Positions 1-7,827 of a DNA stretch of 32,131 nucleotides are shown piece after piece (the stretch's first letter is position 1; each line of letters starts with the position of its first letter). Position numbers and translations under genes: made by a program. The stretch is from Nitrosovibrio sp. Nv4 (GTDB lineage: Bacteria > Pseudomonadota > Gammaproteobacteria > Burkholderiales > SG8-39): positions 1 through 32,131 of the forward strand of contig CAMDRF010000034.1 of assembly GCA_945906765.1 (NCBI GenBank), given 5' to 3'. The notes below the pieces were generated by a model. It made no database searches. It was not told where the DNA came from and was given only the letters and a program-made list of their open reading frames with translations.

Positions 1-51
1 CCTGATGAGGCGCAGGATTTCGGTCTGGCGATCTGTCAGCGGTTCGCTCAT
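1..51 (-). CDS. lexA: LexA repressor, N-terminal fragment (runs off the window)
   Basis: Only the first 17 codons are in the window. They read MSEPLTDRQTEILRLIR, which matches the start of the LexA winged-helix DNA-binding domain (pattern LTxRQxEIL.xI). LexA represses SOS genes and cleaves itself when RecA is activated. The ATG at 51-49 follows a GGAGG ribosome site by five bases. A LexA-type operator (CTG-N10-CAG) with the -10 hexamer inside it lies about 60 bp upstream, as expected for an autoregulated lexA gene. The protein evidence alone is short; the operator makes the call much stronger. The alternative is another LexA-controlled gene with a similar N terminus. Confidence 0.72.
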   Translation of the reverse strand, partial: MSEPLTDRQTEILRLIR

Positions 52-107
52 GTCGGCCTCCGGGCCGGGGTTGCGCTGCGGCGGGCTTACTGTGCCCTTG
101 TTCAGTG

Positions 108-123
108 CTGGCATTATATCCAG
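108..123 (-). promoter_or_regulatory. LexA (SOS) box overlapping the -10 element
   Basis: Read on the minus strand the site is CTGGATATAATGCCAG, a CTG-N10-CAG operator of the gamma/betaproteobacterial LexA type. The hexamer TATAAT (118-113) lies inside it. Bound LexA would therefore cover the -10 element, consistent with negative autoregulation of the gene starting at 51. Confidence 0.78.
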
Positions 124-141
124 TATCGCCGCGAGGCGCAA
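113..141 (-). promoter_or_regulatory. Sigma-70 promoter of the lexA-like gene
   Basis: On the minus strand, TTGCGC (141-136) is followed after exactly 17 bp by a perfect TATAAT (118-113). The -35 starts just beyond the stop codon of the SRAP gene, so the lexA-like gene has its own promoter. Predicted transcription start is near 106, giving a leader of about 55 nt. Confidence 0.68.
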
Positions 142-142
142 A

Positions 143-775
143 TCACTGCACGTCGGGCTCGATCAAATCGGGAATGTCCGTGCGCGCGTTGTTGACCGCG
201 CGGCTGACGCGGCGAACGTCGATCGCGGAGTCGGGGCAGGCACGAAGAGGTATCTCGCCGCCTTCCAGCCAGGCTGAGTACTCGGCTGGGGAGACGATTA
301 CCGGCATGCGGTCGGCAACCATGGCCATCTTTTCGTTCGCTTCGGTGGTGATGACGGTGCCGGTCTGCAAATCGTTGCATTGCTCCCACAGCCCGGCGAA
401 GGCGAACAGCGCGCCGCCTGAAGGGTAGATGTAGTACGGCTGCTTGAGGCCGTTTTCCAGCTTCCATTCGTAGAAGCCGTTCGCCGGGATGAGGCAGCGC
501 CGCTTGCGGTAGGCCTCGCGGAAAGAGGGCTTCTCGGCGACGCTCTCGGCGCGGGCATTGTTCATCTTCGCGCCGATGGACGGATTCTTTGCCCAGCGCG
601 GCACCAGACCCCAGCGCACGTGCGACGCCACTGCGGCAGCTTCGTTCCTGCGGATAATCAGGACTTGCGCCGAGGGTGCGATGTTGTAGCGCGGGGCGAA
701 GGCGGGAACTTCGGACAGTCCGAACATCAGCGCCACGACCTCGGAATTGGAGTGCAATGCATAGCGTCCGCACAT
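143..775 (-). CDS. SRAP-domain protein (YedK/HMCES family), active-site His replaced by Ala
   Basis: A 210-residue SRAP protein. The family binds abasic sites in single-stranded DNA through a covalent thiazolidine link formed by Cys2 after removal of the initiator Met. That chemistry fixes the start at the ATG of MCGRYALHS (775), not at the longer ORF start at 835. Visible family motifs are Cys2, RYNIAP (29-34), WGLVP (55-59), MNNARAES (71-78) with the conserved Asn, and NGFYEW (99-104) with the conserved Glu103. The usual HxRMP active-site histidine is absent: the segment reads MVADRMPVI, with Ala154 at that position (codon 316-314). The gene points toward the lexA-like gene 91 bp away and is divergent from pncB with only 34 bp between start codons. 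Function as a DNA-protein crosslinking shield is inferred from the family. Confidence 0.9.
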   Translation of the reverse strand: MCGRYALHSNSEVVALMFGLSEVPAFAPRYNIAPSAQVLIIRRNEAAAVASHVRWGLVPRWAKNPSIGAKMNNARAESVAEKPSFREAYRKRRCLIPANGFYEWKLENGLKQPYYIYPSGGALFAFAGLWEQCNDLQTGTVITTEANEKMAMVADRMPVIVSPAEYSAWLEGGEIPLRACPDSAIDVRRVSRAVNNARTDIPDLIEPDVQ

Positions 776-809
776 TCGCGCATTATCGCAGGGCAGGTAG
801 AATCGGCCG

Positions 810-1988
810 ATGATCATCGAGTCGCTGCTCGACACCGACCTCTACAAGTTCACGATGATGCAGGTCGTGCTGCACCACTTTCCGGGTGCGCAGGTCGAGT
901 ACGTGTTCAAGTGCCGCAGCGAGGGGGTGGACCTGGCCCCGCACGCCGATGAGATCCGCTCGGGCATCGCCGACCTGTGCAAGATGCGCTTTCGCGACGA
1001 CGAACTCGCTTACCTGCGCGGGCTGCGCTTCATGAAATCCGATTTCGTCGACTTCCTCGGCCTGTTCCAATTCAACGAGAAGTACATCCGGGTGGAACCG
1101 ACGCTGGCTGCGCCGGGACTGGACATCTCGATCCACGGTCCCTGGCTGCACACCATCATGTTCGAGATCCCGGTGCTGGCGGTGGTCTCGGAGATCTATT
1201 TCCGCCGCACGCAGCCCAGTCCCGATCTGGCGGTGGGGCGTGGCCGTCTCAAGGCCAAGATCGACCTGGTGCGCAAGCTGGAGCCGGAGCTGACGTTCCG
1301 GGTCTCGGACTACGGCACTCGCCGGCGCTTCTCGCGCACCTGGCACGACGAGGTGATCGGCACCTTCAAGCGTGAAATTCCAGAGCGCTTTGCAGGCACC
1401 TCGAACGTCTGGCTGGCGATGCAGCACGGCGTGACGCCGCTCGGCACCATGGCGCACGAGTACATGCAGGCCTGCCAGGCGCTTGGGCCGCGGCTGCGGG
1501 ATTCGCAGATCTTCGCTTTCGACGTCTGGGCCAAGGAATATCGCGGCGACCTTGGCATCGCGATCGCGGACACCTATGGGACGGATGCATTCCTGCGCGA
1601 CTTCGACATGTACTTTTGCAAGCTGTTCGACGGCGCGCGGCACGATTCGGGCGATCCATTCGCGTGGGGCGAACGGCTGATCGAGCATTACCGCCGCAAC
1701 CGCGTTGACCCCCATAACAAGACGCTGATCTTCTCCGATCAGCTGACCATCCCGATCGCGATCGACATCGCTCGCCGTTTCCAGGGGCGTGCGCTCACCT
1801 CATTCGGCATCGGTACCAACCTCACCAATGACCTCGGTTACGAGCCGATCAACATCGTCCTCAAGATGACCGAGTGCAATGGCCAGCCCGTGGCCAAGGT
1901 GTCCGATTCCCCGGGCAAGACGGTGAGCAAGGACCCGGGTTACCTCGCCTACCTGCGCCAGGTGTTCGGCCTGGAAAAAATGCCCTGA
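810..1988 (+). CDS. pncB: Nicotinate phosphoribosyltransferase
   Basis: A cytoplasmic enzyme of the Preiss-Handler NAD salvage pathway that joins nicotinate and PRPP to nicotinate mononucleotide with ATP hydrolysis. The 392-residue length matches the ~400-residue PncB class. Motifs seen are the N-terminal [13 protein letters not shown], the [10 protein letters not shown] segment (212-221) whose His216 corresponds to the autophosphorylated histidine of the family, the HDSGDP phosphate-site segment and [10 protein letters not shown] near the C terminus. The ATG at 810 begins with the conserved LLDTDLYK segment within ten residues, so the start is secure. An MFS transporter gene follows at once and may be translated with it. 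I see no NAD-responsive NrtR site, but the 34-bp upstream gap leaves little room for one. Confidence 0.95.
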   Translation: MIIESLLDTDLYKFTMMQVVLHHFPGAQVEYVFKCRSEGVDLAPHADEIRSGIADLCKMRFRDDELAYLRGLRFMKSDFVDFLGLFQFNEKYIRVEPTLAAPGLDISIHGPWLHTIMFEIPVLAVVSEIYFRRTQPSPDLAVGRGRLKAKIDLVRKLEPELTFRVSDYGTRRRFSRTWHDEVIGTFKREIPERFAGTSNVWLAMQHGVTPLGTMAHEYMQACQALGPRLRDSQIFAFDVWAKEYRGDLGIAIADTYGTDAFLRDFDMYFCKLFDGARHDSGDPFAWGERLIEHYRRNRVDPHNKTLIFSDQLTIPIAIDIARRFQGRALTSFGIGTNLTNDLGYEPINIVLKMTECNGQPVAKVSDSPGKTVSKDPGYLAYLRQVFGLEKMP

Positions 1989-2014
1989 GCGCGCTTTCGC
2001 CTCAACGCGCGGCG

Positions 2015-3208
2015 GTGGCGGTACTCGCCACCTGCTTCATCCTGAACATGTTCGGCCGCGGCCTGGCGGACACCTATGCGGTGTTCCTCCTGCCGCTGGA
2101 GCGCGAATTCGGCTGGACGCGTTCGGAGTTGACCGGCGTCTATTCGATCTACCTGCTGGTGAATGGCTGCACCGCGCCGCTCGTGGGCCTGCTGTTCGAC
2201 CGGGTCGGGCCGCGCTGGGTGTATGGCGCCGGCATGGCCTGCCTCGGCGTGGCCTACTTCCTGGCGCAGTGGCTGGACGCTTTGTGGCAGTTTTATCTCT
2301 TCGTCGGCGTGCTGATCGGGTTTGCCGTGAGTCTGAACGGCATGGTGCCCGGATCTGCGCTGCTCTCGCGCTGGTACCGGGCACGGCTCTCGACGGCGAT
2401 GGGCATCGCGTTCTCCGCGATCGGCGTGGGCACGGTTATCTTCGTGCCGCTCACGCAACTGCTGGTAAGCCACTACGACTGGCGTTTCGCCTATCGCGCC
2501 CTCGGTATCGTTTTGCTGCTTCTCGTTCCCGTAGTGCTGTTCGCCATTCCCTGGCGGGCGTTCGCCGCGGGCCACGCCGATTACCAGGTGCGGGCGAAAC
2601 TGGCGGGGGCGGCGGAAGGTTGGTCGCTGCGCTCGGCAATGGGCACCCGCATTTACTGGGGGTTGGCGCAAGTCTTCTTCTGCACCTCGATCGGCATGTA
2701 CGGCATCGTGGTGCAACTGGTCGTGTTCCTGATCGACGCCGGCTTCTCGCAGCTGGGCGCTGCCGGCACCTTCGGGGTCATCGGCATGCTCTCGTCCATC
2801 AGCATCATGGGCAGCGGCTACATCGCAGACCGGTTCGGCATCCGGCGCACGGTGACGGCAAGCTTCATCGGCACGGCGACCGGAATGCTGTTGCTGATGG
2901 CGATGACCCGATGGCCGTCGGTGCTGCTGCTTGCCCTATTCGTGCCGGTGTTCGGCCTGTGCCTGGGAACGCGCGGCCCGATCATCTCCTCGATTTGCGC
3001 GCGCCACTTCGCCGGCCCGAAGGTGGCGACGATCTACGGCACCATCTACGCCTGCAATGCGCTGGGCGCCGCTTTCGGCTCGTTGATGGGTGGCGTGCTG
3101 CACGATCTGAGCGGCGGCTACGTGACCGGGCTCTGTGTCTCGCTTGCGTTCATTGGAATGGCGGCGATGCCTTTCTGGGTCGTGCCGGCACTGCGCAATT
3201 ATCGTTAG
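2015..3208 (+). CDS. Major facilitator superfamily transporter
   Basis: A 12-helix inner-membrane transporter of about 397 residues. The first helix (FILNMFGRGLADTYAVFLLP), the DRVGPR loop after helix 2 and the second-half repeat ADRFGIRR are typical of MFS proteins. The layout resembles the monocarboxylate/oxalate-formate antiporter type, but no substrate can be read from sequence. The start is uncertain: the reading frame is open back to 1874 inside pncB. GTG at 2015 gives a normal short cytoplasmic N terminus before helix 1, while an in-frame CTG at 1985 overlaps the pncB stop. Being directly behind pncB, it could carry a pyridine precursor such as nicotinate, which is only a guess from position. 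Its TAG stop shares bases with the stop of the convergent gene. Confidence 0.85.
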   Translation: MAVLATCFILNMFGRGLADTYAVFLLPLEREFGWTRSELTGVYSIYLLVNGCTAPLVGLLFDRVGPRWVYGAGMACLGVAYFLAQWLDALWQFYLFVGVLIGFAVSLNGMVPGSALLSRWYRARLSTAMGIAFSAIGVGTVIFVPLTQLLVSHYDWRFAYRALGIVLLLLVPVVLFAIPWRAFAAGHADYQVRAKLAGAAEGWSLRSAMGTRIYWGLAQVFFCTSIGMYGIVVQLVVFLIDAGFSQLGAAGTFGVIGMLSSISIMGSGYIADRFGIRRTVTASFIGTATGMLLLMAMTRWPSVLLLALFVPVFGLCLGTRGPIISSICARHFAGPKVATIYGTIYACNALGAAFGSLMGGVLHDLSGGYVTGLCVSLAFIGMAAMPFWVVPALRNYR

Positions 3209-3924
3209 GGCGCGACATTCACCCCTTTGACGCCGTGCGTTTCAATCAGCCGCGCGACGAGGCCCGATGCCTTGATGTCGGCGACGAATTCCCGCAGGTA
3301 TTCTGCCGCCGCGGCTCGATCCTTGGGTGTGCCGATCGCCTGCTGGATGGCGGTGAACTTGCCATCCAGAATGCGCGCGCCGGGCAGGCGCGCCACCTCC
3401 GAGACCAGGCGCGGCAGCAGCCCGGAGAGGACGTCCAGCTTTTCCTTCACGAACAGATCGTAGGAGGCGGGAATGCCTTCGGCGCGCATCAACTGTGCGT
3501 TTTTCAGGTTACGGCTTAGATAGAGGTCATAAGCGCTTCGCGCCGCCGTCGCGATGCGCACGCCCGCCCGGTCCACTTCCGCCAGGGTCTGGATAGGCGA
3601 ACCGGCCGGCACGAGGTAGGTGGCGGGAATCTCGAGGTAGGCGAGGGTAAAAGCAATCTCCTCGGCGCGCTGTGGCTCGGCGCCGATGAAGCCGACATCC
3701 CAGGCGCCGGTTTTCGCGCCATCCGCGACCTGTCCGGCGCCGGGGAAGCCGATCAGTTCCGCGGTTGTTCCCAGGCGCCGCGCCAGCTCCGCGGCGAGGT
3801 CCGGAACGACGCCCCGCAGTTCGCCGGTTGCCGCATCCTTGTTGACGAGGAGGAAGTTGCCGAGATTGACGCCGACGCGCAGTTTGCCGGTGGGGGTCAA
3901 TTGCTTTTTTGCATTAGCTGTCAT
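3205..3924 (-). CDS. Family-3 solute-binding-domain protein without a signal peptide
   Basis: A 239-residue protein with the bacterial solute-binding family 3 fold. The opening GKLRVGVNLGNFLLVNK, followed by GELRGVVPDLAAELARRLG and the later segments TLAEVDRAGVRIAT and DVLSGLLPRL, match this fold. The N terminus is MTANAKKQLTPTGKLRVG, with no hydrophobic export segment, so as predicted it stays in the cytoplasm. The ATG at 3924 is preceded by GAAAGAGAA and lies 20 nt behind the stop of the CoA-transferase-family gene, so the two are probably one operon. The reading frame stays open upstream, but that stretch is antisense-like shadow of the neighbour. A sensory or enzyme-linked role is possible; the family also includes cyclohexadienyl dehydratase-like enzymes. 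The ligand is unknown. The stop overlaps the MFS stop in the shared tetranucleotide TTAG. Confidence 0.82.
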   Translation of the reverse strand: MTANAKKQLTPTGKLRVGVNLGNFLLVNKDAATGELRGVVPDLAAELARRLGTTAELIGFPGAGQVADGAKTGAWDVGFIGAEPQRAEEIAFTLAYLEIPATYLVPAGSPIQTLAEVDRAGVRIATAARSAYDLYLSRNLKNAQLMRAEGIPASYDLFVKEKLDVLSGLLPRLVSEVARLPGARILDGKFTAIQQAIGTPKDRAAAAEYLREFVADIKASGLVARLIETHGVKGVNVAP

Positions 3925-3944
3925 TTGATTCTCTTTCGGAAAAT

Positions 3945-5099
3945 TCACTGCAAGATGGCAATAGCTTCCATCCTTCGCACGCGTTCGCGAACGGTGCAGC
4001 CCCTGAGGTCTGCCGCGCCGCGCTCGGTAATGATGACGCCGGCTTCGCTGCGCGGGGTGGAGACCGGGCCGGAAAGGGCCTTGACAATGCGTGCGGCGGG
4101 TAGCAGCAGCAGCGACACGCCACCCGGCGAAAAGCTCGCGGCACGGATGAAATCCAGCGCGCCACCGACCGCGCCGAGGTAACTGCCCCTGGCGACCTCC
4201 GCGTTGACCTGGCCGGTGAGGTCCACTTCGACCGCTGAATTGATCGCCACGAACCGCGCTAGCGACGCGAGTACGCGCGGGTGGTGCGTATATTCCGTCG
4301 ATCGCAGCCGGATGGCCGGATTGTCGCGCGCAAAATCGAACAGCTTGCGCGTGCCGATGAGCATGGCGCAATCGGCTGTGGCCACGGCCCCGCGTTGCAT
4401 CAGGTCTGCCACTCCGTCACCGATGCTGCCGGAATGAACTTTCAGGGATTTGCGCTCCAGCAAGGCGGCGCAGACAGCGTCGGGAAGGATGCCGAGGCCG
4501 AATTCCAGCGTGGCTCCATCGGCTATGAAGGCGGCGGCATGGCGCGCGATGGCGGCCTCGGCTGCGCCAGTGCGCGCGGGCGGCGGGGCGGCCGGCTCGT
4601 ACGACGCTTCGACGAGCAGCGCAAAGTCATCCTTGTGGAACAGTTTCTCGGTGTGCGTCCAGGGAATCCGGTTATTTACTTCGGCAATCACCGCCCTGGC
4701 GCTCTGCAGGGCGGGAAGCAGGTAATCAACCGCGAGACCCATGCTGTATTCGCCGCGCTGGTTGGGCGGGCTGACCTGTACCAGCGCCACGTCGCAGGGA
4801 ATTCTTCTCTCCCGGATCAGGGGCGCCAGCCTGGAATAGGGATGCGGGTGGATGTCGAGCACGCCGGCATCGGCAAGGACGCGATTATGGCCGGCGCCGC
4901 AGTAGGCCGACAGCTTCAGGTGATCGGCGTGTTCCGGCCGGATGATGCCGGCGTAGTTGACCCCAAGGAACACGCTCGCGCCGGAGAATGCCGCGCGTTG
5001 CGCAACCAGTGCGGCGGAAAGCGTCTGCGGCTCCGCGCAGGCCTGGCCAAGGACAATGCCGTCACCGGGACGGATGAAACGCGCGAGTTCGGGGGGCAT
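3945..5099 (-). CDS. Acetyl-CoA hydrolase/CoA-transferase family protein lacking the catalytic Glu
   Basis: A 384-residue protein of the Cat1/4-hydroxybutyrate CoA-transferase type. Visible family segments are [13 protein letters not shown] near the N terminus, [13 protein letters not shown] (about 108-120), [26 protein letters not shown] and the C-terminal [10 protein letters not shown] and [14 protein letters not shown]. Members transfer CoA through a glutamyl-CoA thioester. That glutamate normally sits in a motif like HSEMxxDG. Here the segment reads VHSGSIGDG, with Gly224 (codon 4430-4428) in its place, so normal transferase chemistry is doubtful. The ATG at 5099 is the only reasonable start. 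It is divergent from the RutE-like gene and is followed 20 nt later by the solute-binding-domain gene. A CoA-binding hydrolase or a non-catalytic role are alternatives. Confidence 0.85.
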   Translation of the reverse strand: MPPELARFIRPGDGIVLGQACAEPQTLSAALVAQRAAFSGASVFLGVNYAGIIRPEHADHLKLSAYCGAGHNRVLADAGVLDIHPHPYSRLAPLIRERRIPCDVALVQVSPPNQRGEYSMGLAVDYLLPALQSARAVIAEVNNRIPWTHTEKLFHKDDFALLVEASYEPAAPPPARTGAAEAAIARHAAAFIADGATLEFGLGILPDAVCAALLERKSLKVHSGSIGDGVADLMQRGAVATADCAMLIGTRKLFDFARDNPAIRLRSTEYTHHPRVLASLARFVAINSAVEVDLTGQVNAEVARGSYLGAVGGALDFIRAASFSPGGVSLLLLPAARIVKALSGPVSTPRSEAGVIITERGAADLRGCTVRERVRRMEAIAILQ

Positions 5100-5144
5100 C
5101 CGGCGATGCTAACATTTGCGTTCGCCATTCCCCCGGAGAAGCAG

Positions 5145-5732
5145 ATGCTCGATGCGAAATCGCTGGACGCAATTTTCCGCAATGCCCGTACGCACAACGC
5201 TTTCTCCGGTGCCGTGAGCGACGCGCAACTGCGCGAACTCTACGACCTCCTCAAATGGGGCCCAACCACGATGAATACGCAGCCGGCGCGCATCGTGTTC
5301 GTGCGCACGCAGGAGGGCAAGGAAAAGCTGCGGCCCGCGCTCAGCCCTGGAAATCTCGACAAGACCATGGCGGCGCCGGTCACGGCGATCATCGCCCATG
5401 ACCTGTACTTTTACGAGAACCTGCCGAAGTCCTTTCCGCACCGCCCGGATGCGATAAAGGGCTTCCAGGGCGAGGACAAGAAGGCGGGCAATGAAAAGGT
5501 TGCGTTCCGCAACGGCTCCCTGCAGGGGGCTTACTTCCTCATTGCCGCGCGGGCGCTCGATCTGGACACGGGCCCGATGTCGGGTTTCGACAATGCCAAG
5601 GTGGATGCCGCGTTCTTTCCGGACGGGCGCTGGAAATCCAATTTCCTCTGCAATCTCGGCAAGGGCGACCCGGCCCAGATATTCGCGCGCAGCCCGCGGC
5701 TTACTTTCGAGGAAGCCTGCCGCCTCGCCTGA
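5145..5732 (+). CDS. rutE: RutE/HadB-like nitroreductase family protein (malonic semialdehyde reductase-like)
   Basis: A 195-residue FMN-dependent nitroreductase-fold protein. The segments [83 protein letters not shown] and the terminal [12 protein letters not shown] closely follow E. coli RutE. RutE reduces malonic semialdehyde to 3-hydroxypropionate in uracil degradation. No other rut gene is nearby, so a general role in clearing reactive aldehydes or enones is as likely. ATG 5145 was chosen because it has GGAG eight bases upstream and gives the usual N terminus; an in-frame ATG at 5106 would add 13 residues. Its 3' end overlaps the convergent FixH-like gene by 32 nt. Confidence 0.85.
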   Translation: MLDAKSLDAIFRNARTHNAFSGAVSDAQLRELYDLLKWGPTTMNTQPARIVFVRTQEGKEKLRPALSPGNLDKTMAAPVTAIIAHDLYFYENLPKSFPHRPDAIKGFQGEDKKAGNEKVAFRNGSLQGAYFLIAARALDLDTGPMSGFDNAKVDAAFFPDGRWKSNFLCNLGKGDPAQIFARSPRLTFEEACRLA

Positions 5733-6102
5733 CCGGCTGCGCGCCTTGCTCGTCGAACTCGTAGAGCAGGATCAGCTGGTCGTTCACCGGGCCGCGCAGG
5801 CGCAGCTTCACGGCCCATTCCCCGGGCATCTCGAGGTCTAGTTTCGCCGCGTACTCGCCCGGCGCCTTGCCGGGCGTGGCTTTCACCGGCTTCACGTTAT
5901 GCGCCATCGGCATCGACGGCATGTCCGCGCCGAGCGTGACGCTGGCGCCGGGCAGCGGCTGCCCGCCACGGGAAATCCTGATCATGCAGTCGTAGACGAA
6001 ATCTGTTTTCGTGAGCCTGCACGCCAGCTCGCCCTGGACCTTCTGGGCAAGCAGCGGAAACGCCGTGAAGAACAGAATCAGGCCAAGCGCCGCTTTAGCC
6101 AA
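5701..6102 (-). CDS. Small exported FixH/YtkA-like protein
   Basis: A 133-residue protein with a clear signal peptide (hydrophobic [14 protein letters not shown], predicted cleavage near residue 19-20). A beta-rich domain follows, with two Cys (28 and 39), a Met/His-containing PSMPMAHN loop and [22 protein letters not shown], which is the pattern of FixH/YtkA-like domains. These are found in periplasmic proteins, some linked to copper or cytochrome oxidase assembly. The start is TTG at 6102, with AGGG seven bases upstream. It overlaps the second LivM gene by 25 nt and is therefore probably the last gene of the transport operon, though nothing in the family explains a transport role. It overlaps the convergent RutE-like gene at its 3' end. 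Confidence 0.72.
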   Translation of the reverse strand: MAKAALGLILFFTAFPLLAQKVQGELACRLTKTDFVYDCMIRISRGGQPLPGASVTLGADMPSMPMAHNVKPVKATPGKAPGEYAAKLDLEMPGEWAVKLRLRGPVNDQLILLYEFDEQGAQPVRRGGRLPRK

Positions 6103-6965
6103 TGGACAACCCTTTCATCAAGCAGGCCCCGCGGCCTGAATATCAGCAATACCGCCACCAGCCCGCCGAACACGATCATCCGGTAGCCGTGGAATACGCG
6201 GCTGCCTTCGAGTGCCCCGATATCGATCAGCACGCCGAGCAGCGGGCCGAATACCGTGCCCAGGCCGCCGATCAATGCGTAGGCGAGGCTGTGGACCCCG
6301 AGCATGATGTCGAAATTGCGCGGCTCGATGTAGGTGTTGTGGTGCGCATACAGCGCGCCGCCCAGCGCGGCGAGCGCGCCCGCCGTGGCGACAACGCCGA
6401 GTTTGAAGCGCTCCACATGGATGCCGAGCATGCGCGCGAGTTCCGGGTCTTCACCCAGCATTCTCAGGGTCGCTCCCAGCTTTGATCTTTCCACGATCAA
6501 GAACAAAATCACGACGACAAAGAGCAGCCCCCAGACCATCGCAAGGTAACCCTCCCGCTCGACGCCGTTTTCGAACACCCAGCGTATGCCGCGGAAGCCC
6601 TGCGTGCCGTCGGGGCCGACCGGCTCGCCGTCGATCTCGCGCTGGAAGTGGATCAGCTCGAAAACGATGCGCAACATCTCGGCCGCCGCCAGCGTCGCCA
6701 TCGCGAAGTACAGGCCGCGCAGGCGCAACGTGGGCAGGCCGACCAGGAACGCCGCCGCGGCGCCCGCGCCCATGGCCATGAGCGCGGCTATGGGCAGCGG
6801 AACGCCGTACATCGCGGTGGCCACACCGGCGGTATAGGCGCCGACGCCGAAAAAGCCCTGCTGGCCGAACGACATTTCGCCGGCAAGGATCAACAGGTAG
6901 GCCGACAGCGCGACGAACGAGATCAGGCCGATGTTGGTGAGGACGCCCATGACGTAGTCATCCAT
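6078..6965 (-). CDS. livM: LivM-type ABC permease (second copy in the operon)
   Basis: A 295-residue inner-membrane permease of the branched-chain amino acid (HAAT) ABC family. LivM hallmarks are LSAYLLILAGEMSFGQQGFFGVGAYTAG near the N terminus, LPTLRLRGLYFAMATLAAAEMLRI, the EAA-like loop GATLRMLGEDPELARMLGI, and GGLGTVFGPLLGVLI before the terminal FRPRGL. It pairs with the LivH encoded just upstream, overlapping it by 8 nt. The central part carries a hydrophilic stretch (about 110-135) longer than in the other LivM of this operon, suggesting a different substrate preference. The substrate is unknown. Confidence 0.9.
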   Translation of the reverse strand: MDDYVMGVLTNIGLISFVALSAYLLILAGEMSFGQQGFFGVGAYTAGVATAMYGVPLPIAALMAMGAGAAAAFLVGLPTLRLRGLYFAMATLAAAEMLRIVFELIHFQREIDGEPVGPDGTQGFRGIRWVFENGVEREGYLAMVWGLLFVVVILFLIVERSKLGATLRMLGEDPELARMLGIHVERFKLGVVATAGALAALGGALYAHHNTYIEPRNFDIMLGVHSLAYALIGGLGTVFGPLLGVLIDIGALEGSRVFHGYRMIVFGGLVAVLLIFRPRGLLDERVVHWLKRRLA

Positions 6966-6987
6966 GCGAGGTAGTCATCCATCGCGG
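6954..6987. repeat. 17-bp tandem duplication at the livH/livM junction
   Basis: The 12-mer GTAGTCATCCAT occurs at 6954-6965 and again at 6971-6982, offset by 17 bp, followed by similar GCGAG and CGCGG ends. The repeat covers the ATG of the downstream livM and the last codons and stop of livH. It looks like a short slippage duplication. Confidence 0.75.
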
Positions 6988-7827
6988 CCGCCAGGCAAGC
7001 AGGACGAACAGCAGGAGGTAGGCGATCAGGTCTCTGGCTTGGGGACCGAGAAACCACTGGCTGTGCGCTTCGAGCACGCCCAGCGCCAACCCGCCGATCA
7101 CGGCGCCGGGGAGCGAACCGAGACCGCCGATCATCATCGCCAGCAGGCCCTTGAGCGTGGACCACATGCCGAGCATCGGCGTCACCTGGGTGTGCGTGGA
7201 CACGATCAGCCAGCCGGCGAGGCCGCCGATCGCGGAGGCGAGCAGGAAAACCAGCAGCAGGACGCGTGGCACGTTGATGCCGGCGAGTTGCGCGGCAACC
7301 GGCGCGTCGGTCACGGCGCGTAGCGCGAGCCCGAAGCGCGAGCGGTAGAGCATTCGGTGCAGCGCGAAGCAGATGGCGAGCGCGCAGGCGAGCATCACCA
7401 GCGCTTCGGCCCGCAGGCTGAGCGGCCCGATCGCGAGCGGCTCGGCGTCGAACATCGGCGGGAAATCGTACAGGTGCTTGGGCATCACCAGCGTCACGAC
7501 TTCCTCGAACTGCATCCACAGCGCGAAGCTCGCCACCATCGCGGCGATGGCCGAGCCCTTGTGGTGGGGGGCGAAGCAGAGCCTTTCGACATAGGTTCCC
7601 GCAAGCACGGACCCCAGGACCGCAATTCCCAGCAGCAAAAAGATATTCGAATGAAAAGAAAACGACACCCAGGTCGCCGCGTAGCAGCCGAACATGATCG
7701 CCGGGCCATACGACAGGTTGACCCGGCGCAGCACCCCGAAGACCAGGGTGAAGCCGACGGCGAGCAGGGCGTAGGACGCGCCCATCGCCAGGCCGTCGAA
7801 GCTGTTCTGGATCAGGTCAAGGATCAT
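6958..7827 (-). CDS. livH: LivH-type ABC permease (second copy in the operon)
   Basis: A 289-residue inner-membrane permease of the HAAT family. Seen are the LivH opening DLIQNSFDGLAMGASYALLAVGFTL followed by FGVLRRVNLSYG, the central loop RSRFGLALRAVTDAPVAAQLAGINV and GLLAMMIGGLGSLPGAVIGGLALGVLE. The start ATG overlaps the end of livF by 4 nt. The C terminus (RPRWMTTSHG) lies within the 17-bp duplication at the boundary with livM, so the present stop codon may be a product of that event. It presumably forms a heterodimer with the adjacent LivM and uses the single LivG/LivF pair of this operon. Confidence 0.9.
   Translation of the reverse strand: MILDLIQNSFDGLAMGASYALLAVGFTLVFGVLRRVNLSYGPAIMFGCYAATWVSFSFHSNIFLLLGIAVLGSVLAGTYVERLCFAPHHKGSAIAAMVASFALWMQFEEVVTLVMPKHLYDFPPMFDAEPLAIGPLSLRAEALVMLACALAICFALHRMLYRSRFGLALRAVTDAPVAAQLAGINVPRVLLLVFLLASAIGGLAGWLIVSTHTQVTPMLGMWSTLKGLLAMMIGGLGSLPGAVIGGLALGVLEAHSQWFLGPQARDLIAYLLLFVLLAWRPRWMTTSHG

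Noticed and set aside
783-1715. Long minus-strand ORF opposite pncB
   Set aside because: It is a frame shadow: the translated sequence is rich in Arg/His/Gln without any domain pattern, while pncB on the other strand has all family motifs.
3925-4371. N-terminal extension of the solute-binding-domain ORF
   Set aside because: It overlaps the CoA-transferase gene in another frame, has Arg/Pro-rich shadow composition, and a good start with ribosome site exists at 3924.
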